Part shown: positions 6,585 through 11,468 of the stretch, piece after piece
Position numbering within the stretch: position 1 is the first letter of the stretch
Layout: each line of letters starts with the position of its first letter
Source: Acidobacteriota bacterium
GTDB taxonomy: Bacteria > Acidobacteriota > Thermoanaerobaculia > Multivoradales > JAHEKO01
Length of the DNA: 11,468 nt
Assembly: GCA_024638355.1 (NCBI GenBank)
Contig: JAHEKO010000051.1
Coordinates: 1-11,468, forward strand
Direction of reading: 5' to 3'
Notes under the pieces: generated by a model
Told to the model about the DNA's origin: nothing
Seen by the model: only the letters and a program-made list of their open reading frames with translations
Database searches by the model: none
Made by a program: the position numbers and the translations under genes

Positions 6585-7385
6585 CTACAGCAGGGTCATC
6601 GCCTGGTCGGCGAAGAGCACCGTGACCGGCGCCTCCGCCGGCTCGGATGCGCGCTCGTGGGTGATCGAGATGGCCCGCACGCCGGACGGCACCTGCCCCT
6701 TGCCGCCGAGCTCGATCCTCTGACTGCCCTCTCCAGCGTCGAACGCTGCGGCCGCGACCGAGCCTCCCTGGGTAAGGAACCAGAGCTGATAGCAGACCTC
6801 CCCTCCGCACGGCTCGAGGCCCTCGACGGCCAGGAACCACTCGTCGCGCTCGGGAGCGATCACCATGGTCGCGGTCGCGCGCGCGAACCGCGGATCGTCG
6901 CCGACCGGCTTGAGCAGGCAGAACTCTGTGCCCCGCCTCGTCATCATCCGCAAGCGGGCGTCGGTCCGGGCCAAGGCGCGCCGCATCTCCGCCAGCTCGG
7001 CGCCGTCGGCCTCGACCCGCCCCAGCTGGGCCGAAAGCTCGTCGATGGTCCGTTGCTGGTCTTCCAGCCGACTGAATTGAAGACCGGCGAGGCCGAGCAG
7101 CGCGAGCGCCAGCGCCGCGGCGAGCGGCATGAGCCATCGCGTTCGCCGTTCGACCGTCGCCAGCCGGCCGGTGGCCGCGGCCCGCGACCGTTCGACCTCC
7201 GCCATCAGCCCGGCCTTGACTTCCGCACGAACCGGCGGATCGTCGAGGGCGTACGGCAGCAGCCCGAGGGTCTCGATCAGGCCGCGGTCGCCGGCCTCGA
7301 CCTCCGGGCCGAGGCGATCGAGAAGGGCCGGAACCTCGGTCTCCTCGTCCCTCGGGGATCGCTCCATCGATTCGTCGTCGCTCAC
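6585..7385 (-). CDS. RskA-like membrane anti-sigma factor
   Basis: 266 residues. It is expected to hold the ECF sigma factor encoded just upstream at the inner membrane. Order of parts: acidic N-terminus (1-20), a short cytoplasmic sigma-binding region (about 35-80, ETLGLLPYALDDPP, without a zinc HxxxCxxC motif), one transmembrane helix (about 84-104), a charged heptad-like stretch that may be coiled coil (105-150), and a periplasmic RskA-type domain (about 165-266) with the diagnostic YQLWFLTQGG (199-208). Cysteines C156, C193 and C198 all lie on the periplasmic side. The start is a GTG whose GTGA overlaps the TGA stop of the sigma gene; GAGGAG (7391-7396) lies 5 nt upstream, so translation is probably coupled. 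Release presumably follows regulated proteolysis, as for other RskA proteins; the signal is unknown. Confidence 0.9.
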   Translation of the reverse strand: MSDDESMERSPRDEETEVPALLDRLGPEVEAGDRGLIETLGLLPYALDDPPVRAEVKAGLMAEVERSRAAATGRLATVERRTRWLMPLAAALALALLGLAGLQFSRLEDQQRTIDELSAQLGRVEADGAELAEMRRALARTDARLRMMTRRGTEFCLLKPVGDDPRFARATATMVIAPERDEWFLAVEGLEPCGGEVCYQLWFLTQGGSVAAAAFDAGEGSQRIELGGKGQVPSGVRAISITHERASEPAEAPVTVLFADQAMTLL

Positions 7386-7978
7386 AACAGCTCCTCGTAC
7401 TGGGCGCCGAGCGCCTTTCTCAGCTTCCTGACGGCGAGCAGCGTCCGCGTCTTGACGGTTCCCAGCGGAACGGCGCTCTCCGCGGCAATCTCGCTCTGGG
7501 TCATGCCGCGATAGAACGCCATCTCCAGGACCTGACGCTGCTCCGGAGGAAGCCTCGAGAGCTCCTCTGCCAGGCGTCGCCTGCGTTCATCCCTCAATAC
7601 GTCCGCAGGTCCCTGCGGGGATGTATGTGTCTGCCGTTTTTCCTTCTCGGCCGCGGCCACCGTTCGCTGGGCCACCCGGCGGCTGCGCAGACGATCGATG
7701 GCGCGACTGCGGGTGATCAGCACCAGCCAGGTGGAGACCGACGAGCGGCCCGGATCGTAGCGCGTCGCCTGGTTCCAGACCTGCAGGAAGGCCTCCTGGA
7801 GGATCTCCTCGGCGTCCGAGAGATCGCCGAGCACCCGGTAGGCCAGGGCCTGGAGCATGCCCGAGTAGCGATCGTAGAGCGCCGACAGGGCGTCGGGCCG
7901 GCCGGCCGCGATCTCGGCCAGGAGGCGGCGATCTTCAGCGGCGGCGGCCCTGCGCGCCTTCGCTTGTTCGGTATCCAT
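7382..7978 (-). CDS. ECF RNA polymerase sigma factor, SigK-like
   Basis: 198 residues from the ATG at 7978 (a GTG three codons upstream at 7987 is the alternative; neither has a clear Shine-Dalgarno). Numbering from the GTG, region 2 spans about 33-104 with YDRYSGMLQALAYRVLGD, the -10 recognition and core-binding segment DAEEILQEAFLQVW (58-71) and the melting helix through STWLVLITRSRAIDRLR. A basic linker (about 105-140) follows, and region 4 (145-193) carries LPPEQRQVLEMAFYRGMTQSEIA and the recognition helix PLGTVKTRTLLAVRKLR. Only sigma regions 2 and 4 are present, as expected of ECF sigmas. The RskA-like neighbour, overlapped by 4 nt, places it with the SigK group. It has no cysteines, so redox control as described for M. 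tuberculosis SigK is not expected in the sigma itself. Autoregulation is likely but no ECF promoter motif was recognised. Confidence 0.93.
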   Translation of the reverse strand: MDTEQAKARRAAAAEDRRLLAEIAAGRPDALSALYDRYSGMLQALAYRVLGDLSDAEEILQEAFLQVWNQATRYDPGRSSVSTWLVLITRSRAIDRLRSRRVAQRTVAAAEKEKRQTHTSPQGPADVLRDERRRRLAEELSRLPPEQRQVLEMAFYRGMTQSEIAAESAVPLGTVKTRTLLAVRKLRKALGAQYEELL

Positions 7979-8009
7979 GACGGGCACTGGAGTGGGCGGA
8001 GCGAGCGCC

Positions 8010-8016
8010 TAAGATA
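8010..8016. promoter_or_regulatory. Overlapping divergent -10-like elements (bidirectional promoter candidate)
   Basis: TAAGAT on the plus strand (8010-8015) and TATCTT on the minus strand (8011-8016) overlap by five bases in a GC-rich gap between the divergent sigma and thioesterase genes. Neither has a clear -35. For the plus gene, transcription would begin at about 8022, past the ATG at 8019, which would favour the GTG at 8028 as its start. Confidence 0.3.
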
Positions 8017-8018
8017 GC

Positions 8019-8405
8019 ATGCGTCGAGTGCCGCCAGATCGCTCCAACCCCGCCCTGCGGGTGACCCTGATGCCCAAGGACACCAACGCCCTGGGCACGA
8101 TCTTCGGCGGCATCATCCTCTCCTACATCGACCAGGCGGGAGCGGTGGAGGCCTTCCGCCACTGCAGCGGCCGGCTGGTGACCGTCGCCATGCGCGAGGT
8201 CGAGTTCCACCAGCCGGTGTGGGTCGGCGACCTGGTCAGCTTCTACGCCAGCATCACGCGTATCGGCCGGACCTCGATCTCGGTCGAGGTCTTGGTGGAG
8301 GCCGTGCGCCGCGGCCCGGACAGCCAGCCGGTCACCGTCACGCAGGCCGACGTGGTCTACGTGCAGGTCGACGACCAGGGCCGCCCGATGCCGATCGCGA
8401 CCTAG
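8019..8405 (+). CDS. Hotdog-fold acyl-CoA thioesterase, YciA/ACOT type
   Basis: 128 residues, against about 132 in E. coli YciA. It hydrolyses acyl-CoA to free acid and CoA in the cytoplasm; single hotdog domains of this type assemble into hexamers. The conserved opening MPKDTNALGTIFGG (18-31) holds the active-site region, with N23 and, on the following helix, D38 (SYIDQAG) as the expected catalytic residues. VTVAMREVEFHQPVWVGDLV (54-73) is the family's central strand pair, and the C-terminal TQADVVYVQVDDQGRP matches the last strand. ATG at 8019 is taken as the start; an in-frame GTG at 8028 is possible. No Shine-Dalgarno is obvious. Substrate chain length cannot be read from sequence. It is divergent from the sigma gene and convergent with tdk, sharing the CTAG of both stop codons (8402-8405). 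Confidence 0.9.
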   Translation: MRRVPPDRSNPALRVTLMPKDTNALGTIFGGIILSYIDQAGAVEAFRHCSGRLVTVAMREVEFHQPVWVGDLVSFYASITRIGRTSISVEVLVEAVRRGPDSQPVTVTQADVVYVQVDDQGRPMPIAT

Positions 8406-8995
8406 CCCGCGCTCTCGGCCAGCTCGGCCTCGTAGGGCTCGTAGCACTCGCGGCAGCGGGCCTCGTACGCATCGACGTCGCCCACCAGCACCTGCTGCTC
8501 GCCGCCGGAGATCCGCTGGCTGTAGTGGGCCTCGCCGCCGCAGCGCACGCAGACCGCGTGCATCTTGTCGACGAACTCCGCCACCGCCATGAGCCCGGGC
8601 ATCGGCCCGAACGGCTGCCGGGCGTAGTCCTGATCGAGGCCGGCGACGATGACCCGCACGCCCGAGTCGGCCAGCTCCATCACCAGGTCGACCAGGTCGA
8701 GGTCGAAGAACTGCGCCTCGTCGATGCCGACCACCTCGACGCCGGCGGCCAGCGACCGCTTCAGCTCCGCCGTGCCGTCTACCGTCTCCGCCGCAAGCTC
8801 ACGGTTGTCGCGCGTCACCAGCCGCTCGGGCGGGTGCCGCGAATCGGTCAACGGCTTGAACGCCTGGGCCTTCTGGCGCGCGATCACCGCTCGGCGCAGC
8901 CGGCGCACCAGCTCCTCGCTCTTGCCGGAGAACATGCCCCCGCTAATCACCTCGATGCGGCCCTGGGAGTGATGGGGTGGTCGCCGTCTGCGCAT
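8402..8995 (-). CDS. tdk: Thymidine kinase, type II
   Basis: 197 residues, the normal length for the bacterial/TK1 type. It phosphorylates thymidine to dTMP with ATP in the salvage pathway. Motifs in order: P-loop GGMFSGKS (19-26), the Walker-B/catalytic segment DEAQFF (92-97, general base E93), GLDQDYARQPF (119-129), and a structural zinc site from C149-VR-C152 and C181-RE-C184, with the nucleoside lasso YSQRISGGEQQVLVGDVDAYEARC between. The basic, proline-rich N-terminus (MRRRRPPHHS) precedes the conserved IEVISGG strand. The ATG at 8995 is preceded by GAGGGG about 8 nt upstream. It is divergent from the Fe-S carrier gene. Nothing is missing, so an active enzyme is expected. Confidence 0.97.
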   Translation of the reverse strand: MRRRRPPHHSQGRIEVISGGMFSGKSEELVRRLRRAVIARQKAQAFKPLTDSRHPPERLVTRDNRELAAETVDGTAELKRSLAAGVEVVGIDEAQFFDLDLVDLVMELADSGVRVIVAGLDQDYARQPFGPMPGLMAVAEFVDKMHAVCVRCGGEAHYSQRISGGEQQVLVGDVDAYEARCRECYEPYEAELAESAG

Positions 8996-9021
8996 TCGTT
9001 CCGCCCCTCGGCGGGTCGACG

Positions 9022-9027
9022 AGTCTA
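9022..9027 (-). promoter_or_regulatory. Candidate -10 element of tdk
   Basis: TAGACT on the minus strand lies 26 nt before the tdk ATG, in the AT-richest part of the divergent gap. No good -35 is seen at 16-18 bp. The same hexamer occurs ahead of the lipoprotein gene and the gene at 11362. Confidence 0.35.
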
Positions 9028-9050
9028 TCCCGAAACCGCCGGGGAATAAT

Positions 9051-9079
9051 TTGACAGCCCTGGCAGGTATCCTTATGGT
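9051..9079 (+). promoter_or_regulatory. Sigma-70 promoter of the Fe-S carrier gene
   Basis: A perfect -35 TTGACA (9051-9056), a 17-bp spacer and a -10 TATGGT (9074-9079, 4 of 6) form the best-scoring promoter in the window. Transcription should start near 9086, giving a leader of about 17 nt that holds the GGAG ribosome binding site at 9091-9094. This implies strong constitutive expression unless a repressor covers it. Confidence 0.7.
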
Positions 9080-9102
9080 GACGGTTGATCGGAGACGTAA
9101 CC

Positions 9103-9489
9103 ATGGACGCGCAACACGAGAGCCCGACCCCCCAGACCCCGCCCACCGCGCCGGCCGCGGGACCGCTGCGGCTGACCCAGAAGGCGGTCGACATGATCAA
9201 GATCACCCGCGAGCAGGAGAAGCTCGACCCCGCCAGCGGCCTCCGGGTCGCGGTGCGAGGCGGCGGCTGCAGCGGCTTCGAGTACGCCCTCGACTTCGAG
9301 CTCGAGGCGCGCGACAACGATTTCGTCCTCGAGTACGACGGCCTCAAGGTCTTCATCGACGCTGTGAGTGCCCGCTACCTCGAAGGGACCGAGATCGACT
9401 ACGTCCTGGGCATGACCGGGGCCGGGTTCAAGTTCAACAACCCGAAGGCCACCGGAACCTGCGGCTGCGGCTCGTCGTTCGCCGTCTGA
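9103..9489 (+). CDS. erpA: A-type iron-sulfur carrier (ErpA/IscA/HesB family)
   Basis: 128 residues. A-type carriers take an Fe-S cluster from the scaffold and pass it to apo-enzymes in the cytoplasm. The three ligand cysteines are present: C56 in RGGGCSGFEY (52-61), and C120 and C122 in the C-terminal GTCGCGSSF (118-126). The GGGCSGF and CGCGSSF forms resemble ErpA more than IscA, so the symbol is a best guess within the family. The N-terminus has about 20 extra Pro/Thr/Ala-rich residues (PTPQTPPTAPAAGP) before the usual RLTQKAVD start, probably a flexible tail. ATG at 9103 was chosen because GGAG (9091-9094) sits 8 nt upstream; a TTG at 9085 would lie upstream of the predicted transcription start. 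It is monocistronic, with its stop 12 bp from that of the convergent aquaporin gene. Confidence 0.93.
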   Translation: MDAQHESPTPQTPPTAPAAGPLRLTQKAVDMIKITREQEKLDPASGLRVAVRGGGCSGFEYALDFELEARDNDFVLEYDGLKVFIDAVSARYLEGTEIDYVLGMTGAGFKFNNPKATGTCGCGSSFAV

Positions 9490-9501
9490 GCCCCGGAGAC
9501 C

Positions 9502-10179
9502 TCAGCGCGGCTCCAGGACCCCGCGGTAGAGGACCGCGGCGAGGATGCCGCCCAGGATCGGACCGGCCAGATAGACCCAGAAGTCGGCGAAGCCGCCGCC
9601 CGCCAGCGCGGGACCGAGCGTTCGCGCGGGGTTCAGGCCGGCTCCGGTGAGCGGGGCGCCCATCAAGGTGCAAACCGCCAGCGTCAGGCCGATCGCCAGG
9701 CCGGCCGCCTCCCTCAACCTGCCCGCGGTGGAGGTATTGAGCACCGTGTTGACCAGGAAGAAGGTGAGGACTGCCTCGAGCGCGCAGCCGGCGGCCGGCG
9801 AGATGTCGATCGACGCTTCGCCGACCCGCAGGCCCCGCGCGAGGACCGTGGCGCCGAGCCCGGTCTCGGTACCGCCCAGCACCCAGCGCAGCGCCAGGCC
9901 GCCGGCGATGCCCCCGGCGAGCTGGAAGACGATGTACGACACCGCCCGGCGGGCGTCGATCTTGCCCGCCACCCAGATCGCGATCGTGACCGCCGGATTG
10001 ACGTGCGTGCCGGAGATATGGCCGTAGGCGTAGGCCAGGGCCGCAACCACCATGCCGTGCGCGAACGCCGCGCCGAGGACGCCGCCGGAGCCGAGGGCCA
10101 CCGCGCCCGCGCCGACGAAGATCAGGGTGAAGGTGCCGATGAACTCGACGGCCAGAGCCTTCGATAAACCCTCTCTCAT
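9502..10179 (-). CDS. Aquaporin-family (MIP) channel
   Basis: 225 residues, six hydrophobic helices plus two half-helices. Both NPA boxes are present: HVNPAVT (59-65) and GLNPARTLGP (181-190). MIP channels pass water, and some pass glycerol, ammonia, H2O2 or metalloids, across the inner membrane. Hand alignment to E. coli AqpZ, counting from each NPA asparagine, puts the selectivity-filter positions at H41, T171, A180 and R186. AqpZ has F/H/T/R at these places; plant TIP channels have His at the first. Short length and the lack of GlpF-type insertions argue against a glycerol facilitator, but the solute is not certain. The ATG at 10179 has GGGAG 5-6 nt upstream. It follows ygfZ by 24 nt on the same strand and is likely co-transcribed. 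Confidence 0.93.
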   Translation of the reverse strand: MREGLSKALAVEFIGTFTLIFVGAGAVALGSGGVLGAAFAHGMVVAALAYAYGHISGTHVNPAVTIAIWVAGKIDARRAVSYIVFQLAGGIAGGLALRWVLGGTETGLGATVLARGLRVGEASIDISPAAGCALEAVLTFFLVNTVLNTSTAGRLREAAGLAIGLTLAVCTLMGAPLTGAGLNPARTLGPALAGGGFADFWVYLAGPILGGILAAVLYRGVLEPR

Positions 10180-10203
10180 CTTCTCTCCCGTCTTCGAATC
10201 GCG

Positions 10204-11301
10204 CTACGCGGCGCCCCGGCGTACGAACGGCAGCTCGGTGATCTCGGCGGCCTCCTCGCCGGCCTCCAGCTCGGTGCCCGGATCCGAGGCCTTGCGGTGA
10301 ATCAGAGCGAGACCGATCGCCTGGCCGAGCTCGGGCGAGAAGGTCGGGCTGGTCAACCGGCCCACGGCTTCGCCTCCGAGGCTCACCCGCGCGCCCGCCT
10401 CGGGCGCTTCGTCTCCGCCGAAGAGCAGGCCGCGCAGATGACGATTGACCTGCCCCCGGTAGTGAATCCGGGCCACGATCTCCTGCCCCAGGTAGCACCC
10501 CTTGGTGTAGCTCACCGCCTCGGTCCAGCCGGTCTCCTGGGGCAGGGTCGCGGCATCGAGGTCGATGCCGGCGATGGCGTTGCCTCCTTCGACCCGCACC
10601 GTCTCGGCGGCCCGGTGGCCGGCCGCGACCAGCCCGCCGCCCTGCCGGTCGACCAGGCCGGCGAAAAGCTCTGAGGCTGCGGCCCGGGCCACCCGCACGA
10701 CCCAGGCCGAGACGCCCAGGTTGGGGTGACAGCAGATCTCCACTTCGTGACCGAGCAGGCTCGTCCGCCGGTGCTGCCAGTCCGCGCGCGGCACCTTCTC
10801 ACCGATCAGCCGATCGAGGCGGCGGCCGGCCAGCGGCCCGGCGACCGCGAAGCAGACGGCCTCGTCGACCGGCCGGATCTCGACCCGATCGGTGATGACG
10901 TACTTGCGCATGTGCTCGGCCACGGCACTCGCACTCCCGGGCGGCAGCTCGAGCAACAGACGGTCTTCGTGGGCGAGCACGCCGACGTCGGCGACGACCC
11001 GGCCCTTCGCGTCCGTGAAGAATCCATAGCAGCCCTCTCCGCCGGCCGGCTGTTCAACGTCACAGGTCACCAGGCCGTTGACGAAGCGCACCCGATCCTC
11101 GCCGGTTACCTCGAGGGAGGGCACCCACGAGCGATCGACCACGCCGCAGGAGCGGCGTAGAGCGTCGTACTCGTCGGCGGTCGAGCCGAAGTGGATCGGC
11201 AGGTCCGAGCCGGTCGCGGTCCCTTCGATCTCCGCGCCCAGGCTCGCGTGAAGGTCGTTCAGGGGCGTCGCTCGCGGCGGAGCGGCCTCGTCGTGGGGCA
11301 C
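10204..11301 (-). CDS. ygfZ: YgfZ/GcvT-domain folate-binding Fe-S protein
   Basis: 365 residues, slightly longer than E. coli YgfZ (about 326). These proteins resemble the T-protein of glycine cleavage, bind tetrahydrofolate and help build or repair certain Fe-S enzymes such as MiaB; they do not themselves cleave glycine. The signature KGCYLGQE (267-274, Cys269) is complete and continues IVARIHYRGQVNR. The front half shows the GcvT-like fold with LRRSCGVVDRSW (48-59), RVRFVNGLVTCDV (70-82) and GCYGFFTDAKGRVVADV (90-106); a C-terminal barrel follows. The start is a GTG at 11301 with no Shine-Dalgarno but a TACAAT 6 nt upstream, suggesting a leaderless message. It heads a two-gene unit with the aquaporin; the Fe-S carrier gene is the next gene beyond. 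Confidence 0.93.
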   Translation of the reverse strand: MPHDEAAPPRATPLNDLHASLGAEIEGTATGSDLPIHFGSTADEYDALRRSCGVVDRSWVPSLEVTGEDRVRFVNGLVTCDVEQPAGGEGCYGFFTDAKGRVVADVGVLAHEDRLLLELPPGSASAVAEHMRKYVITDRVEIRPVDEAVCFAVAGPLAGRRLDRLIGEKVPRADWQHRRTSLLGHEVEICCHPNLGVSAWVVRVARAAASELFAGLVDRQGGGLVAAGHRAAETVRVEGGNAIAGIDLDAATLPQETGWTEAVSYTKGCYLGQEIVARIHYRGQVNRHLRGLLFGGDEAPEAGARVSLGGEAVGRLTSPTFSPELGQAIGLALIHRKASDPGTELEAGEEAAEITELPFVRRGAA

Positions 11302-11307
11302 GGCCGG

Positions 11308-11313
11308 ATTGTA
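11308..11313 (-). promoter_or_regulatory. -10 element of ygfZ at leaderless distance
   Basis: TACAAT (5 of 6 to consensus) on the minus strand ends 6 nt before the GTG of ygfZ. Transcription starting 6-7 nt downstream would begin at or next to the start codon. No clear -35 is visible. Confidence 0.5.
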
Positions 11314-11349
11314 CTCCGAGCCGGCTGGCCGACCTCCATGTGTTGCCGG

Positions 11350-11355
11350 TAGACT
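11350..11355 (+). promoter_or_regulatory. -10 element of the gene at 11362, leaderless distance
   Basis: TAGACT ends 6 nt before the ATG at 11362, the same spacing as the divergent TACAAT of ygfZ. No Shine-Dalgarno lies in the 6 nt between. No clear -35 is visible. Confidence 0.45.
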
Positions 11356-11361
11356 GCCGCG

Positions 11362-11468
11362 ATGCTCGACAGCCGATCCTTCGAGCTGCGCACGGGAGGC
11401 CCGACGCTCTACGGCGTGGTCACCTTCCCCGAGCGGCCGGGGCCGCGTCCGACCGTCATCGTCTGCCA
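11362..11468 (+). CDS. Probable alpha/beta-hydrolase, N-terminal fragment (3' end cut)
   Basis: Only 35 codons are inside the window. The product begins MLDSRSFELRTGGPTLYGVV and runs on to PRPTVIVC, which would continue as the first core strand and the HG oxyanion loop of a dienelactone-hydrolase or acyl-peptidase-like alpha/beta-hydrolase. That is the usual form: substrate-facing strand, 'LxGxVxxP' turn, proline-rich linker, then a hydrophobic VIVCHG strand. No catalytic residue is visible. The gene starts 60 bp from the divergent ygfZ, so the two may share a control region. The family call is moderate because the fragment is so short. Confidence 0.6.
   Translation, partial: MLDSRSFELRTGGPTLYGVVTFPERPGPRPTVIVC

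Noticed and set aside
8681..8705. Short tandem repetition of ACCAGGTCG-like units in tdk.
   Set aside because: It encodes the alternating Asp/Leu/Val of a normal tdk segment after DEAQFF; this is codon bias, not a repeat element.
10200..10210. CGCG-CTA-CGCG around the ygfZ stop as a hairpin.
   Set aside because: Only 4 bp of stem with a 3-nt loop in GC-rich DNA; expected by chance.
1..11468. A possible new multi-gene defence, mobile or biosynthetic system.
   Set aside because: Strand switches are frequent, most genes belong to ordinary housekeeping families, and no nuclease, transposase, reverse transcriptase, toxin pair, repeat array or phage gene was recognised.

Overview
The window is GC-rich bacterial chromosome, densely packed with housekeeping and stress genes. 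No phage, insertion sequence, CRISPR array, tRNA or rRNA is visible. The gene set suggests a Gram-negative-type bacterium: a DksA-type transcription factor with its DxxDxA tip, a lipoprotein with a 'WPQFRGP' PQQ-like propeller, a YgfZ protein, an A-type Fe-S carrier and a SigK/RskA-like sigma/anti-sigma pair. The style of several genes (the PQQ-like lipoprotein and the degenerate alpha/beta-hydrolase) recalls Acidobacteriota such as Thermoanaerobaculia. That is an impression from family resemblance; no search was run.

Layout. 1-837 (minus): rlmH, then a dksA-like gene cut by the window start. 898-1896 (plus): an alpha/beta-hydrolase-fold protein that lacks all three triad residues. 1921-4262 (minus): a PQQ-like beta-propeller lipoprotein, a 137-bp gap with a strong GC hairpin, then a UbiA-type prenyltransferase. 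4430-5785 (plus): phosphomannomutase/phosphoglucomutase. 5806-7987 (minus): an ECF sigma factor and its membrane anti-sigma factor, translationally coupled by a GTGA overlap, then a YugP-type membrane zinc peptidase. 8019-8405 (plus): a hotdog acyl-CoA thioesterase whose stop codon shares the palindrome CTAG with the stop of the convergent thymidine kinase gene (8402-8995, minus). 9103-9489 (plus): an ErpA/IscA-type Fe-S carrier behind a near-consensus sigma-70 promoter. 9502-11301 (minus): ygfZ followed by an aquaporin-family channel. 11362-end (plus): the first 35 codons of a probable second alpha/beta-hydrolase.

How the genes relate. RlmH (ribosome maturation) and DksA (transcription control of ribosome synthesis) sit in one likely operon. 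The carrier and YgfZ both belong to Fe-S metabolism and lie on either side of the aquaporin gene, but on opposite strands. The sigma/anti-sigma pair is a self-contained envelope-signalling module. The other genes look like independent short transcription units; no gap reaches 300 bp.

I do not see a new multi-gene defence or biosynthetic system. The observations most worth following are the triple loss of catalytic residues in the 898-1896 protein, the pair of apparently leaderless divergent starts at 11301/11362, the repeated TAGACT -10-like hexamer, the unusual aquaporin selectivity-filter residues and the cysteines in the periplasmic part of the anti-sigma factor.
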